NCBI GenBank assembly: GCA_963779765.1
Contig: CAVZZP010000002.1
Location: 1,240,001 to 1,304,000, forward strand
Origin: Silicimonas sp963779765
Lineage (GTDB): Bacteria; Pseudomonadota; Alphaproteobacteria; Rhodobacterales; Rhodobacteraceae
DNA length: 64,000 nt
Direction: 5' to 3'
Positions within the stretch are counted from its first letter, which is position 1. The number at the start of each line of letters is the position of its first letter. Positions 18,749 to 27,380 of this stretch are shown here, in pieces. Made by a program: the position numbers and the translations under genes. The notes under the pieces were generated by a model. The model made no database searches. It worked only from the letters and a program-made list of their open reading frames with translations, and was not told the origin of the DNA.

Positions 18749-20023
18749 TCAGCCGAGCTTGGCGGCCCGGCGGTCCAGCATGTCTTGCGTGATGAGAACG
18801 ATGCCGGTGTCCGTGCGCCGGAACCATTTGGCGTCTTCCTCGGGGTCCTCGCCCACCACGAGACCGTCGGGGATAACCACCCCCCTATCGATGACGCAAT
18901 TCCTCAGCTCGGCCTTTCGATTGACGGTGACGTACGGAAGCACCACCGAACATTCGATGGACGAAAAGGAATGCGACCGGACGCCGGTGAACAGAAGCGA
19001 GTTCTTCACCTCGGAGCCCGAAACGATGCAGTCGCCCGAGACGAGGGACGACACCGCCATGCCGCGCCGTCCGTCCTCGTCGTGAATGAACTTGGCGGGA
19101 GGCACGAGTTCGGCATAGGTCCAGATGGGCCAGGTGGTGTCGTAGATGTCGAGCTTGGGCACGAAGTCGGTGAGGTCGATGTTGGCCTGCCAGAAAGCGT
19201 CGATAGTGCCGACGTCGCGCCAGTAGGGCTCTTTCTCGAGGCCGGAGCGGACGCAGCTTTCCGAGAAGCGGTGCGCCATCGCCTTGCCATTCCTGACGAT
19301 GCCGGGGATCAGGTCGTTTCCGAAGTCATGGCTGGAATTGGCGTCATCTGCATCATCGAGCAGAAGCTCACGCAGGAATTTCCAGTCGAAGACGTAAATG
19401 CCCATAGAGGCGAGGGCGTGATCGGTGTCGCCGGGAATTGCTGGCGGGTCCGCTGGCTTCTCAAGGAAATCCGTGATCCGCCCCGTCTCGTCGATGTGCA
19501 TGACGCCGAAGGCGACAGCCTCCATCCTCGGGACGGTGAGACAGCCGATGGTGACGTCCGCGCCGCTTTCAACATGCTGACGCAGCATGATTTCGTAATC
19601 CATCTTGTAGATGTGGTCGCCTGCCAGAACGATGATGTACTCGACACCATAGCTGTCCACGATGTCGATGTTCTGGGTGACCGCGTCAGCCGTGCCCAGG
19701 TACCACTTGCTTTCATTGACGCGCTGCGACGCGGGCAGGATGTCGAGGTACTCGTTCCTCTCCGATCTGAAGAAACCCCAGCCCCTCTGCATGTGACGGA
19801 TGAGCGAGTGCGCCTTGTACTGGGTCGCGATCGCCATCTTGCGGATACCGGAATTCAGCGCGTTCGAGAGAGCGAAGTCGATGATCCGCGTCTTGCCGCC
19901 AAAATAGACAGCGGGTTTTGCCCTTCTGTCCGTCAGCTCTTTCAGCCGGCTGCCGCGCCCTCCGGCCAGAACGAAGGCCATCGCCTTGGTCGACAGGCGC
20001 TGATTGGCTATAGGCTGCTGCAT
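18749..20023 (-). CDS. glgC: Glucose-1-phosphate adenylyltransferase
   Basis: A 424-residue ADP-glucose pyrophosphorylase, the committed step of bacterial glycogen synthesis. The nucleotidyltransferase motif LAGGRGSRLKELTDRRAKPA opens the protein, followed by IDFALSNALNSGI and the glucose-1-phosphate site FLEKPADPP near residue 195. A left-handed beta-helix-like C-terminus (ECSVVLPYVTVN) is the allosteric domain. GGGGGAGGAAG precedes the ATG. It begins 23 bp after the end of the decayed glgB, so the original order glgP-glgB-glgC-glgA-glgX is still recognisable. Confidence 0.94.
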   Translation of the reverse strand: MQQPIANQRLSTKAMAFVLAGGRGSRLKELTDRRAKPAVYFGGKTRIIDFALSNALNSGIRKMAIATQYKAHSLIRHMQRGWGFFRSERNEYLDILPASQRVNESKWYLGTADAVTQNIDIVDSYGVEYIIVLAGDHIYKMDYEIMLRQHVESGADVTIGCLTVPRMEAVAFGVMHIDETGRITDFLEKPADPPAIPGDTDHALASMGIYVFDWKFLRELLLDDADDANSSHDFGNDLIPGIVRNGKAMAHRFSESCVRSGLEKEPYWRDVGTIDAFWQANIDLTDFVPKLDIYDTTWPIWTYAELVPPAKFIHDEDGRRGMAVSSLVSGDCIVSGSEVKNSLLFTGVRSHSFSSIECSVVLPYVTVNRKAELRNCVIDRGVVIPDGLVVGEDPEEDAKWFRRTDTGIVLITQDMLDRRAAKLG

Positions 20024-20046
20024 TTCTTCCTCCCCCTTTCGGCAGG

Positions 20047-20534
20047 TCAGGCCTGCCGGAAAATTACCGCTCCGAGCGGCGGCAGGACGACCGAGACGGA
20101 CTGAGCCTCCTCACGCCGTTCCGCGCAATCGATCATGACCAAGCCACTGTTACCCCGATCGCCACCGCAAATCTCGCCTTCGCGCAAAATTCCTAGTCCA
20201 TGAACAGTAGCTTATTGCCGGGTTGGGTCCACATGAAGCTGCCGTAGGCTCTCAGGTTGCGGAATTAGTCGCTCTCGTCGACCGACATTCCCGTCGAAAA
20301 CCCTGCCCATCCGCGAAGAAGACATCGCCGTGCCCTAGACGACGGTCCACTTCATCAGGCCTCCATGGCTGGTCGGAAGCGAGACGCTTAAAGCGTTCGG
20401 AACCAGAGACCGAGCTTTCCGGTGATGCGACCGACCGGCGAGAAAAGATCGTTGTCGAGTGCCGCGGCAGATGCGGCCTCACTGCCGACGGGCCGAGATC
20501 GCCCTGTCGTTGGCGCCGCCTCCTCTGCCGACGT
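20047..20534 (-). pseudogene. glgB: Remnant of glycogen branching enzyme gene glgB
   Basis: This 490-bp gap holds no intact gene but two clear pieces of GlgB on the minus strand. At 20196-20258 the frame reads NLRAYGSFMWTQPGNKLLFM, the conserved segment before the EFxQ motif of branching enzymes. At 20047 to about 20185 another frame reads GEICGGDRGNSG and then AQSVSVVLPPLGAVIF, the all-beta C-terminus, ending in a normal TGA. Upstream of the first piece a still recognisable but stop-bearing stretch matches the preceding region. GlgB is normally about 730 residues, so the N-terminus and several internal hundred residues are gone. The defects are large deletions plus stops, not single-base errors. 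Confidence 0.85.
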
Positions 20535-22937
20535 TCAGAGCGCCGAGTTAGTTTTCCATATCTCCTTCATGTAGCCACGAACGGCGCGATCTGATGAGAA
20601 GAACCCCATCCGTGCCGTATTGAGCGCGGCCATGCGGGCCCAACCGTCGGGGTCGCGGTAGGCGACGTCGACGCGGCGCTGCGCATCGCGATAGGCTGCG
20701 AAGTCCGATGCGACGAGGAAGTAGTCGTGGTGCCAGACCCGGTCGACGATACCCAGATAACGGTCGGTCTGGTCGGGGCTGAACCGCCCCTCGGCCAGAA
20801 GCTGCAGCACGACCTGAAGGTCCTTGCAGGCCTCGATGGCGTGACGCGAATGCTCGGGATCGTTGCGCCTCTCGACGGCCTCATGGGCCGTGAGACCGAA
20901 GAGGAAGAAATTCTCGGCGCCCACATGCTCGCGTATCTCGACGTTGGCGCCGTCCAGCGTTCCGATGGTCAGAGCGCCGTTCAGAGCAAGCTTCATGTTG
21001 CCGGTGCCCGAGGCCTCTTTTCCTGCGGTCGAAATCTGCTCGGACAGGTCCGAAGCCGGGATAAGCCGTTCGGCCATCGAGACGTTGTAGTTCGCCGGGT
21101 AGACGACCTTCAGCCGGTCGCCGACCGCGGGATCGTTGTTGATGACCTCGGCCACGTCGTTGATGAGGTGGATGATCTCCTTCGCGACGACATATCCGGG
21201 GGCTGCCTTGCCGCCGAAAATCTTCACTCGGGGCACGAAGTCGGCCTGCGGGTTCTCGCGGATCTCGTGCCATTCCGAGATCGTCTGAAGGATGTTCAGA
21301 AGTTGCCGCTTGTACTCGTGCAGTCGCTTGATCTGTACATCGAATAGCGCGCCGGGATCGACGCGGACGCCCGTCGTCTCGGCAATCCAGTTCGAGGTCG
21401 CAGCCTTGTTCGCCCGCTTTGCCGCAGCGAAGGCATCGCGGAACCCCCGGTCTTCCACATGAGGCTCGAGCTCGCGCAGCCGGTCGAGATGGTCTTCCCA
21501 CCCGCTGCCGACGGTGTTCGTCACGAGGGAAGACAGCGCGGGGTTGGCCATCCGAAGCCATCGGCGAGGCGTTACGCCGTTGGTCTGATTGATGATGCGG
21601 TCCGGATGGAGCGCATGAAGCTCGGGGAACAGCCGCTCTTTCACCAAGTCGCTGTGCAGCGCCGACACGCCGTTGACCCGGTGCGACATGATGAAGGCCA
21701 GCTCTCCCATCCGCACCTCGTGGTGCTTGACGATGCCGACGTAGTGCTTCCGCTTCGGATGCGACTTGAGGTGATCCTCGTCAATTCTTTCGATGATCTG
21801 CATGTGGCGCGGCAATACATTGCCCATCAGCCACGTCGACCAGCGCTCCAACGCTTCGGGCAGCAGCGTGTGATTCGTGTAGCCCAGGCAGCACCGCGCG
21901 ATCTCGATCGCCTCCTCGAACGGCAGCCCGTGCGCGTCGGTCAGAAGCCGGATCAGCTCGGGTCCTGCAAGGGCAGGATGCGTGTCGTTCATCTGGATCG
22001 CGACCTTCGACGGAAGTGCGCGCAGATCGGAGTGAGTGTCGAGATAACGCCTCAGGATGTCCCGGATCGCCGCCGAGGTCAGGAAGAACTCCTGCTTCAG
22101 CCGCAGTTCCTTGCCCTCGTGCGTGGTGTCCTCGGGATAGAGAACGCGGCTGATCGTGCGCGCCAGCGTCTCGGGTTCGGCGGCGGCGGTGTATTCGCCT
22201 CGGTTGAAGCGCTTCAAATCGAATTGTTGCGTCGGCTGTGCCGACCAGAGCCTCAGCGTGTTGGCCCAACGTCCGGCCCAACCCACCACCGGCGTGTCGA
22301 AGGCCGAGGCCAGAACACTTTCGCCCGGATGCCAAACCGAGCGGCCGTCCTTGACCTCGACGTGTCCCTTGAAGCCGATATCGTAGGTGCATTCGGGTCG
22401 CTCGAATTCCCAGGGATGCTTCTGCGACAGCCAGTCCTCGGCGAATTCGATCTGGTTTCCGTCCTGGAACTCCTGCCGGAACAGCCCGTGCTCGTATCGG
22501 ATGCCATAGCCATATGCGGGGCAGCCGAGCGTTGCCATGCTTTCCATATAGCACGCAGCCAGTCGCCCGAGACCGCCGTTGCCGAGTGCGGCGTCCGGTT
22601 CCGTTCCCGCAACCGCTGCGAAATCCTGTCCGAGGTCGGCAAGCGCAGCGCCCGCGATCTCGCGCAGACCGATGTTGATCGACGCGTCCTCAAGGATGCG
22701 CCCGATCAGGAACTCCATCGACAGGTAATAGACCCGCTTCCTGTCCTCGGCCCAAGTGCGCCTCGTGGCGCTGAACCAGGGGGCCACGATATGGTCTCGC
22801 AGCGCATGACACAGCGCCATTCGCCAGTCATAGACCGACGCGTGCGCGGCATCTTTGCCGACGGTGTATGTCAGATGCCGGAGGATTTCCGAGCGGAAGA
22901 CGTCCTGGGTGACGGGGTGGGGAGCGAGTGCGTTCAT
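20535..22937 (-). CDS. glgP: Glycogen/maltodextrin phosphorylase
   Basis: An 800-residue GT35 enzyme that phosphorolyses alpha-1,4-glucan to glucose 1-phosphate using pyridoxal phosphate. The PLP lysine sits in EASGTGNMKLALNGA near residue 650, and GNGGLGRLAACYMESMATLG near residue 120 is the family signature. The ATG at 22937 (MNALAPHPVTQDV) is preferred to a start 37 codons upstream in low-complexity basic sequence. It is first in the minus-strand glycogen run, upstream of the broken glgB. Intact throughout. Confidence 0.93.
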   Translation of the reverse strand: MNALAPHPVTQDVFRSEILRHLTYTVGKDAAHASVYDWRMALCHALRDHIVAPWFSATRRTWAEDRKRVYYLSMEFLIGRILEDASINIGLREIAGAALADLGQDFAAVAGTEPDAALGNGGLGRLAACYMESMATLGCPAYGYGIRYEHGLFRQEFQDGNQIEFAEDWLSQKHPWEFERPECTYDIGFKGHVEVKDGRSVWHPGESVLASAFDTPVVGWAGRWANTLRLWSAQPTQQFDLKRFNRGEYTAAAEPETLARTISRVLYPEDTTHEGKELRLKQEFFLTSAAIRDILRRYLDTHSDLRALPSKVAIQMNDTHPALAGPELIRLLTDAHGLPFEEAIEIARCCLGYTNHTLLPEALERWSTWLMGNVLPRHMQIIERIDEDHLKSHPKRKHYVGIVKHHEVRMGELAFIMSHRVNGVSALHSDLVKERLFPELHALHPDRIINQTNGVTPRRWLRMANPALSSLVTNTVGSGWEDHLDRLRELEPHVEDRGFRDAFAAAKRANKAATSNWIAETTGVRVDPGALFDVQIKRLHEYKRQLLNILQTISEWHEIRENPQADFVPRVKIFGGKAAPGYVVAKEIIHLINDVAEVINNDPAVGDRLKVVYPANYNVSMAERLIPASDLSEQISTAGKEASGTGNMKLALNGALTIGTLDGANVEIREHVGAENFFLFGLTAHEAVERRNDPEHSRHAIEACKDLQVVLQLLAEGRFSPDQTDRYLGIVDRVWHHDYFLVASDFAAYRDAQRRVDVAYRDPDGWARMAALNTARMGFFSSDRAVRGYMKEIWKTNSAL

Positions 22938-23214
22938 GGAGCGCGACCTTAGATCGCTCTTGAGCCGGAAAAAAGACTTGGCGTGGCTCCATGTACCAGC
23001 GCCTTGTCGACGCGGCGTGTGGTTGTGCTTTCGCGCAACGCTTCGCACAGGATCGAGGCGGGATACGGCGCAAGGCCGTCGCGCAAACGCACCATACTAT
23101 CGACAATCCGGGCTCATTCGGATTTCCGTCCACGGCTCCGCGAAGAGGTGGCGCGCTTTAGTCTGGCGGTCCCGTCAGGCTAAGGCGAGGCCGTCGACAC
23201 AGGGTCGCAGCCGC

Positions 23215-24282
23215 TCACTTTTGCGAGAGCCCATCCTCGCCGAAGAGGCGCGCTCCCTCGACGTCGAAGGTCAGCCCGACGACCTCCCCTGCTCGCACTT
23301 GGGAGTGGCCGCCGGTCTGGGCCGTGACGGGGGTTCCGTCGCCGAGGACGACGTAGACGATGGTCCGGTCGCCCAAGTGCTCGACCACCTTCACCTTGCC
23401 CGTGGTCGTGCCACCCTCACCCACGATGCCCACGTTCTCGGGGCGTACGCCTAGGTCGAGACGGCCGCGTCCGGCGAGGTCAGGCGGCAACCCGACGGTC
23501 GAGCCGTCGCCGAGCGTTGCAAGTGCCCGTCCGTCCGAATTCGTCACCTCCACCGGGATGAAGTTCATGGCGGGCGAGCCGATGAATCCCGCGACGAAAC
23601 GCGAGGCGGGAGCGGTGTAGACCTCCATTGGTGTTCCGACCTGCTCGATCCGGCAGTCGTTCAGCACGACGATGCGGTCGGCCATGGTCATCGCCTCGGT
23701 CTGGTCGTGGGTGACGTAGATCATCGTCGTGCCGATGCGGTGGTGCAGTTCAGCGAGTTCCACGCGGGTTCGCACGCGGAGTGCTGCGTCCAAGTTCGAG
23801 AGGGGTTCGTCGAAGAGGAAGGCCGCAGGCTCCTTTACTATGGCGCGGCCGATGGCGACGCGCTGTCGCTGGCCCCCTGACAACTGCGAGGGGCGGCGAT
23901 CGAGAAGCTGGTCCATCTCGAGGATGCGCGCGGCCTCTTCGACGCGGCGCTTGATCTCATCCGAGGCCATGCCGATGTTCTTCAGCCCGAAGACCATGTT
24001 CTCGCGAACGGTCATGTGCGGGTAAAGCGCGTAGTTCTGGAACACCATGGCCACGTTGCGCTGGCCCGGTGCTACGGCCTGGCACTCGCGCCCGTCGATC
24101 AGCAGCCGGCCGCTGTCGATGGTCTCGAGGCCCGCGATCATCCGCAGAAGCGTCGATTTGCCCGAGCCGGAGGGACCAAGGAAGACGACGAATTCGCCGG
24201 ACTGCACCGTCAGGGAAAGGTCGTCGATCACCCGCACCTTGCCGAAGCTTTTCGAGACGTGGTCGAGAACGATGTCAGCCAT
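23215..24282 (-). CDS. ugpC: Carbohydrate ABC transporter ATP-binding protein (UgpC/MalK-like)
   Basis: A 355-residue CUT1 ATPase: Walker A GPSGSGKST, signature LSGGQRQRVAIGRAIVKEP, Walker B FLFDEPLSNLDA, then a TOBE/MalK-type regulatory domain from about residue 235. It energises the two permeases encoded just upstream (4 bp gap). It is the distal gene of the arabinofuranosidase operon; such ATPases are often shared between several sugar importers. Confidence 0.9.
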   Translation of the reverse strand: MADIVLDHVSKSFGKVRVIDDLSLTVQSGEFVVFLGPSGSGKSTLLRMIAGLETIDSGRLLIDGRECQAVAPGQRNVAMVFQNYALYPHMTVRENMVFGLKNIGMASDEIKRRVEEAARILEMDQLLDRRPSQLSGGQRQRVAIGRAIVKEPAAFLFDEPLSNLDAALRVRTRVELAELHHRIGTTMIYVTHDQTEAMTMADRIVVLNDCRIEQVGTPMEVYTAPASRFVAGFIGSPAMNFIPVEVTNSDGRALATLGDGSTVGLPPDLAGRGRLDLGVRPENVGIVGEGGTTTGKVKVVEHLGDRTIVYVVLGDGTPVTAQTGGHSQVRAGEVVGLTFDVEGARLFGEDGLSQK

Positions 24283-24285
24283 GAG

Positions 24286-25128
24286 TTACCCCTTAATCCC
24301 GGCGGAGAGCGTGATCGCCTGTGTCACCCGGCGCTGAAACAGCAGGTATGCCAGCGCCACCGGCAGTCCCGCGAGGACGGCGAGCGACAGCTCGCGAGCA
24401 TAGTAGATGCCGAAGGCATCGTTCACCTGCGTGATGCCGACCGTGATCGTCATCCACTCGGTCTTGGTGGCTGCGAGGAAGGGCCAGAGGAAAGCGTTCC
24501 ACGACCAGATGAAGACGACGATGGAGAGCGCCGTGGTCACTCCCCAGTTCATCGGGACGAAGACCTTGAACAGGATGCGCCACTCCGAGGCGTTGTCCAT
24601 CACCGCCGCCTCGCGAAACTCTTTCGGCACCTGGTCGAAGAACTGCTTGTAGATGATGATGATGACCGGGTGGATGAGCTGCGGCAGGATGATCCCGGCC
24701 CACGTGTTGAGCAGCCCCATGTTCGCGACCAGCACGAAGTGGTTGATGATGAGCACCTGCGTGGGGACCATGAAGCTTGCGAGGATCAGCCAGTAAAGCG
24801 GCCGGCGCAGGGGAAAGCGCAGCTGGCTGAGAGCGTAGCCGCAGAAAATCGACGTCACGATGGTCAGGACCGTGGTGCCGAGCGCGGTCACGATCGAGTT
24901 CAGGTACCAGCGTCCGATCTGCGTCGCGGACAGGGCGTGGACGTAGTGTTCGAACGTCAGGGTGTCGGGCCAGAGCTCGATATATGGGCGGACCACCTCG
25001 TCCTCGGGCTTGAGCGACGACACGATCCCCCAGTAGAGCGGAAAGGCCCAGATAACGGCGAAGACGACGGTGAGTATCGTGATGGCGCCGCCTGCCAGAT
25101 TGGCGCGTCTCGCGGTCTGCGGAGTCAT
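24286..25128 (-). CDS. Carbohydrate ABC transporter permease (MalG-like)
   Basis: A 280-residue CUT1 permease with about six membrane segments. The EAA loop is FREAAVMDNASEWRILFKV near residue 180. Its ATG overlaps the stop of the partner permease (ATGA). It forms the channel together with the next gene and, by operon context, moves arabinosides or arabino-oligosaccharides; this is inferred from the GH51 gene only. Confidence 0.9.
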   Translation of the reverse strand: MTPQTARRANLAGGAITILTVVFAVIWAFPLYWGIVSSLKPEDEVVRPYIELWPDTLTFEHYVHALSATQIGRWYLNSIVTALGTTVLTIVTSIFCGYALSQLRFPLRRPLYWLILASFMVPTQVLIINHFVLVANMGLLNTWAGIILPQLIHPVIIIIYKQFFDQVPKEFREAAVMDNASEWRILFKVFVPMNWGVTTALSIVVFIWSWNAFLWPFLAATKTEWMTITVGITQVNDAFGIYYARELSLAVLAGLPVALAYLLFQRRVTQAITLSAGIKG

Positions 25129-26006
25129 TGCTTGCGCTCCGCGAAGCGCATGAGCTGAAAGTTCAGCACCGAAACGACGATCACGATGAAGAACAACACG
25201 ACCGCGACCGCGGCGGCCCGTCCTCCGTGGTTGTTCTGAAACGCACGCTGGAAGATGTAGTAGACCATCACGAGGTTGTCGTTAGGTCGCCCACCCTGGC
25301 TGAACAGATAGACCTGGTCGAAGATCTTCATCTGAAGGATCAGCTGGATGGTGAAATTCAGCGCGGTGATTGGCCAGAGGAGCGGCCAGGTCACGCGACT
25401 GAAAGTCTTCCACCGCCCGGCGTTGTCAAGCGCCGCCGCCTCGTAGATCTCCGGCGGGATGGCGCGGAGGCCGGCGAGGAAAAGAAGGACGTTGAAGCCG
25501 CAGGTCCACCACACGGTGATGAGCGCGACGGCCGGGATGAACCAGGTGGCCGACTTGAAGACGGGGATGCGACTGATGCCGAGCGCGTCGAAGATGTGCA
25601 TGGCGATGCCGAACTGGAAGTTCAGCGTCCAGTCCCAGATCAGGTAGATGACCGAGACCGGCAGGATGTAGGGCAGGAAGAACAACGCCAGTACGACCGT
25701 CTGGAGTTGTCCCGACAGGCGGCTCACGGCAAGCGCGATGGCCAGCGCCACGAAGGTCCCGGGTATCACTGAGAGAATGACGAACCAGGCGGTGTTCCAG
25801 ATCGCGGTGTCGAAGCGGCGGTCGCTGGTCAGGCGGGTGTAGTTCTCGAGCCCGACGTAGTCTCCTGCTCCGATCAGCGGTGCGTCCGTAAAGGACAGCA
25901 GGAACATGTCGATGGTGGGATAGACGAAGACCAGCCCGTAGATCGCCACGAAGGGGGCGATGAGCGTGAGGGCGATCAGCCACTCCTTCTTCGCATCGCG
26001 GATCAT
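25125..26006 (-). CDS. Carbohydrate ABC transporter permease (MalF-like)
   Basis: A 293-residue CUT1 permease, six membrane helices by eye, with EAA loop YEAAALDNAGRWKTFSRV near residue 195. GGAGG lies nine bases before the ATG. It pairs with the downstream permease (overlapping stop/start) and follows the binding-protein gene by 58 bp, the common order binding protein, MalF-like, MalG-like, ATPase. Confidence 0.9.
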   Translation of the reverse strand: MIRDAKKEWLIALTLIAPFVAIYGLVFVYPTIDMFLLSFTDAPLIGAGDYVGLENYTRLTSDRRFDTAIWNTAWFVILSVIPGTFVALAIALAVSRLSGQLQTVVLALFFLPYILPVSVIYLIWDWTLNFQFGIAMHIFDALGISRIPVFKSATWFIPAVALITVWWTCGFNVLLFLAGLRAIPPEIYEAAALDNAGRWKTFSRVTWPLLWPITALNFTIQLILQMKIFDQVYLFSQGGRPNDNLVMVYYIFQRAFQNNHGGRAAAVAVVLFFIVIVVSVLNFQLMRFAERKQ

Positions 26007-26064
26007 GGAACTGCCTCCGGACAGGTCTGTCGGGGCGCCCGGGCGGGCGCCCCCTCATCGCATA

Positions 26065-27333
26065 TCAGAGGTCGTTCAGCTCGGCCTTGATTTCCTCGAC
26101 CGCCTCGGCAGGGTCCATCTCGCCGTTCAGCGTAGGGACGAAGTAGGTGGACATGACGTCGAAGATCGGACCTGCAACACCGGCGAGCGGCGTCTTCGGG
26201 TCGAAGATCATGTTGGAGGTCAGGCTCGAATAAGTCGCGTTCGGCTCCATCTTCGCATAGTCGTCCGACTGCGTGACCGGGCCGTAGGCTGGGATGTGGC
26301 CTGCCGTTGCCCAGAAGAGCGAGTTCTTCGAAATCCAGCCCATGACCTCGAGCACCGCAGCGCGCTTTTCGGGGGTCATGTCGTTGCCATTCGGGATCGC
26401 GAAGGCGTGGCTGTCGGCATAAGTCGAGGCGTGGTCGAAGATCACCGGCAGTTCGACGGCCCCCCATTCGAAGAGCTTGCCGTCCTTGTGCAGGTCAACC
26501 ATCGTCGGCACTTCCCACACGCCGTTGATCATCATCGCCGCTTCACCCGAGGTGAAGAGCGCGACCGTCGCCGGGTAGTCGGTATAGGTCGACTGCAGCC
26601 CGGCCTCGGTCCATTCGGCCAGCACGCCGAGCGCGTTCGTCAGCTTTTCGGCGTTGTCGCCGGCCAGGAACTCGCCATCGGTCATCAGTTCGCCGTCCTG
26701 CTGGCCCACAAGCGAGTAAATCGTGCGGAACATAAAGTTGCCGTCCGCCGTCACCGACCCAAGCGGGAAGGACACGCCGTTATCCTTGAGCGCCTGGAGC
26801 GTCTCGGTGAAGCCCTCGCGGCTGTCCATGCCCATTGGCGTGCCGTCATCGTTCAGCCGACCCGCGGCCGCCAGAAGATCCTTGTTGTAGTAGAGCACGA
26901 TCGGGTGCGTATCGAGCGGCACGGCGTACTGTTTGCCCTCGACGCTGACGGCGTCCCAGGTCGCCTCGGCATAGTCGCCTTGACCCAGGCCCATCGCCTC
27001 CCAGTCGGCAGGGGTAAGCTCGCTCAGAAGCTCCTGGTCGACCGCCAGCGGGATGCGGCTGGCATGATAGGTCATGATGTCGGGCGCCTCGCCCACGGCG
27101 ACCGAAGTCTGCACCTTGGTGTAGAAGGGAACGCCCCATTCGAGTGTGGTGGCGTCGATGGCGATCTCGCCCTGATGCGCGGCGTTGAAGTCCTCGATCA
27201 GTTGCTTCATCCGCACGCCGTCGCCGCCGCCGAGGAAGTCCCACCAGACGACGGTTTCCTGCGCCGAAAGGCTGGTTGCCGCGAGACCTGCAATGGCTGC
27301 AGCGCCGACTGTCGTTCTCAGTATGTTTTTCAT
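26065..27333 (-). CDS. Carbohydrate ABC transporter substrate-binding protein
   Basis: A 422-residue family-1 periplasmic binding protein. The signal peptide runs to about residue 24 (AATSLSAQETVVWWDFLGG). Trp-rich stretches such as VVWWDF and the GEAAMMINGVWEVP segment near residue 270 are typical of CUT1 sugar binders. It would capture the arabinoside released outside or in the periplasm and hand it to the two permeases. The exact sugar is unknown. It lies directly downstream of the GH51 gene. Confidence 0.9.
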   Translation of the reverse strand: MKNILRTTVGAAAIAGLAATSLSAQETVVWWDFLGGGDGVRMKQLIEDFNAAHQGEIAIDATTLEWGVPFYTKVQTSVAVGEAPDIMTYHASRIPLAVDQELLSELTPADWEAMGLGQGDYAEATWDAVSVEGKQYAVPLDTHPIVLYYNKDLLAAAGRLNDDGTPMGMDSREGFTETLQALKDNGVSFPLGSVTADGNFMFRTIYSLVGQQDGELMTDGEFLAGDNAEKLTNALGVLAEWTEAGLQSTYTDYPATVALFTSGEAAMMINGVWEVPTMVDLHKDGKLFEWGAVELPVIFDHASTYADSHAFAIPNGNDMTPEKRAAVLEVMGWISKNSLFWATAGHIPAYGPVTQSDDYAKMEPNATYSSLTSNMIFDPKTPLAGVAGPIFDVMSTYFVPTLNGEMDPAEAVEEIKAELNDL

Positions 27334-27380
27334 CTCAGTCCTCCCTGATGTCCGGTGTTCACCGGGTGTGATGGTCCTGC

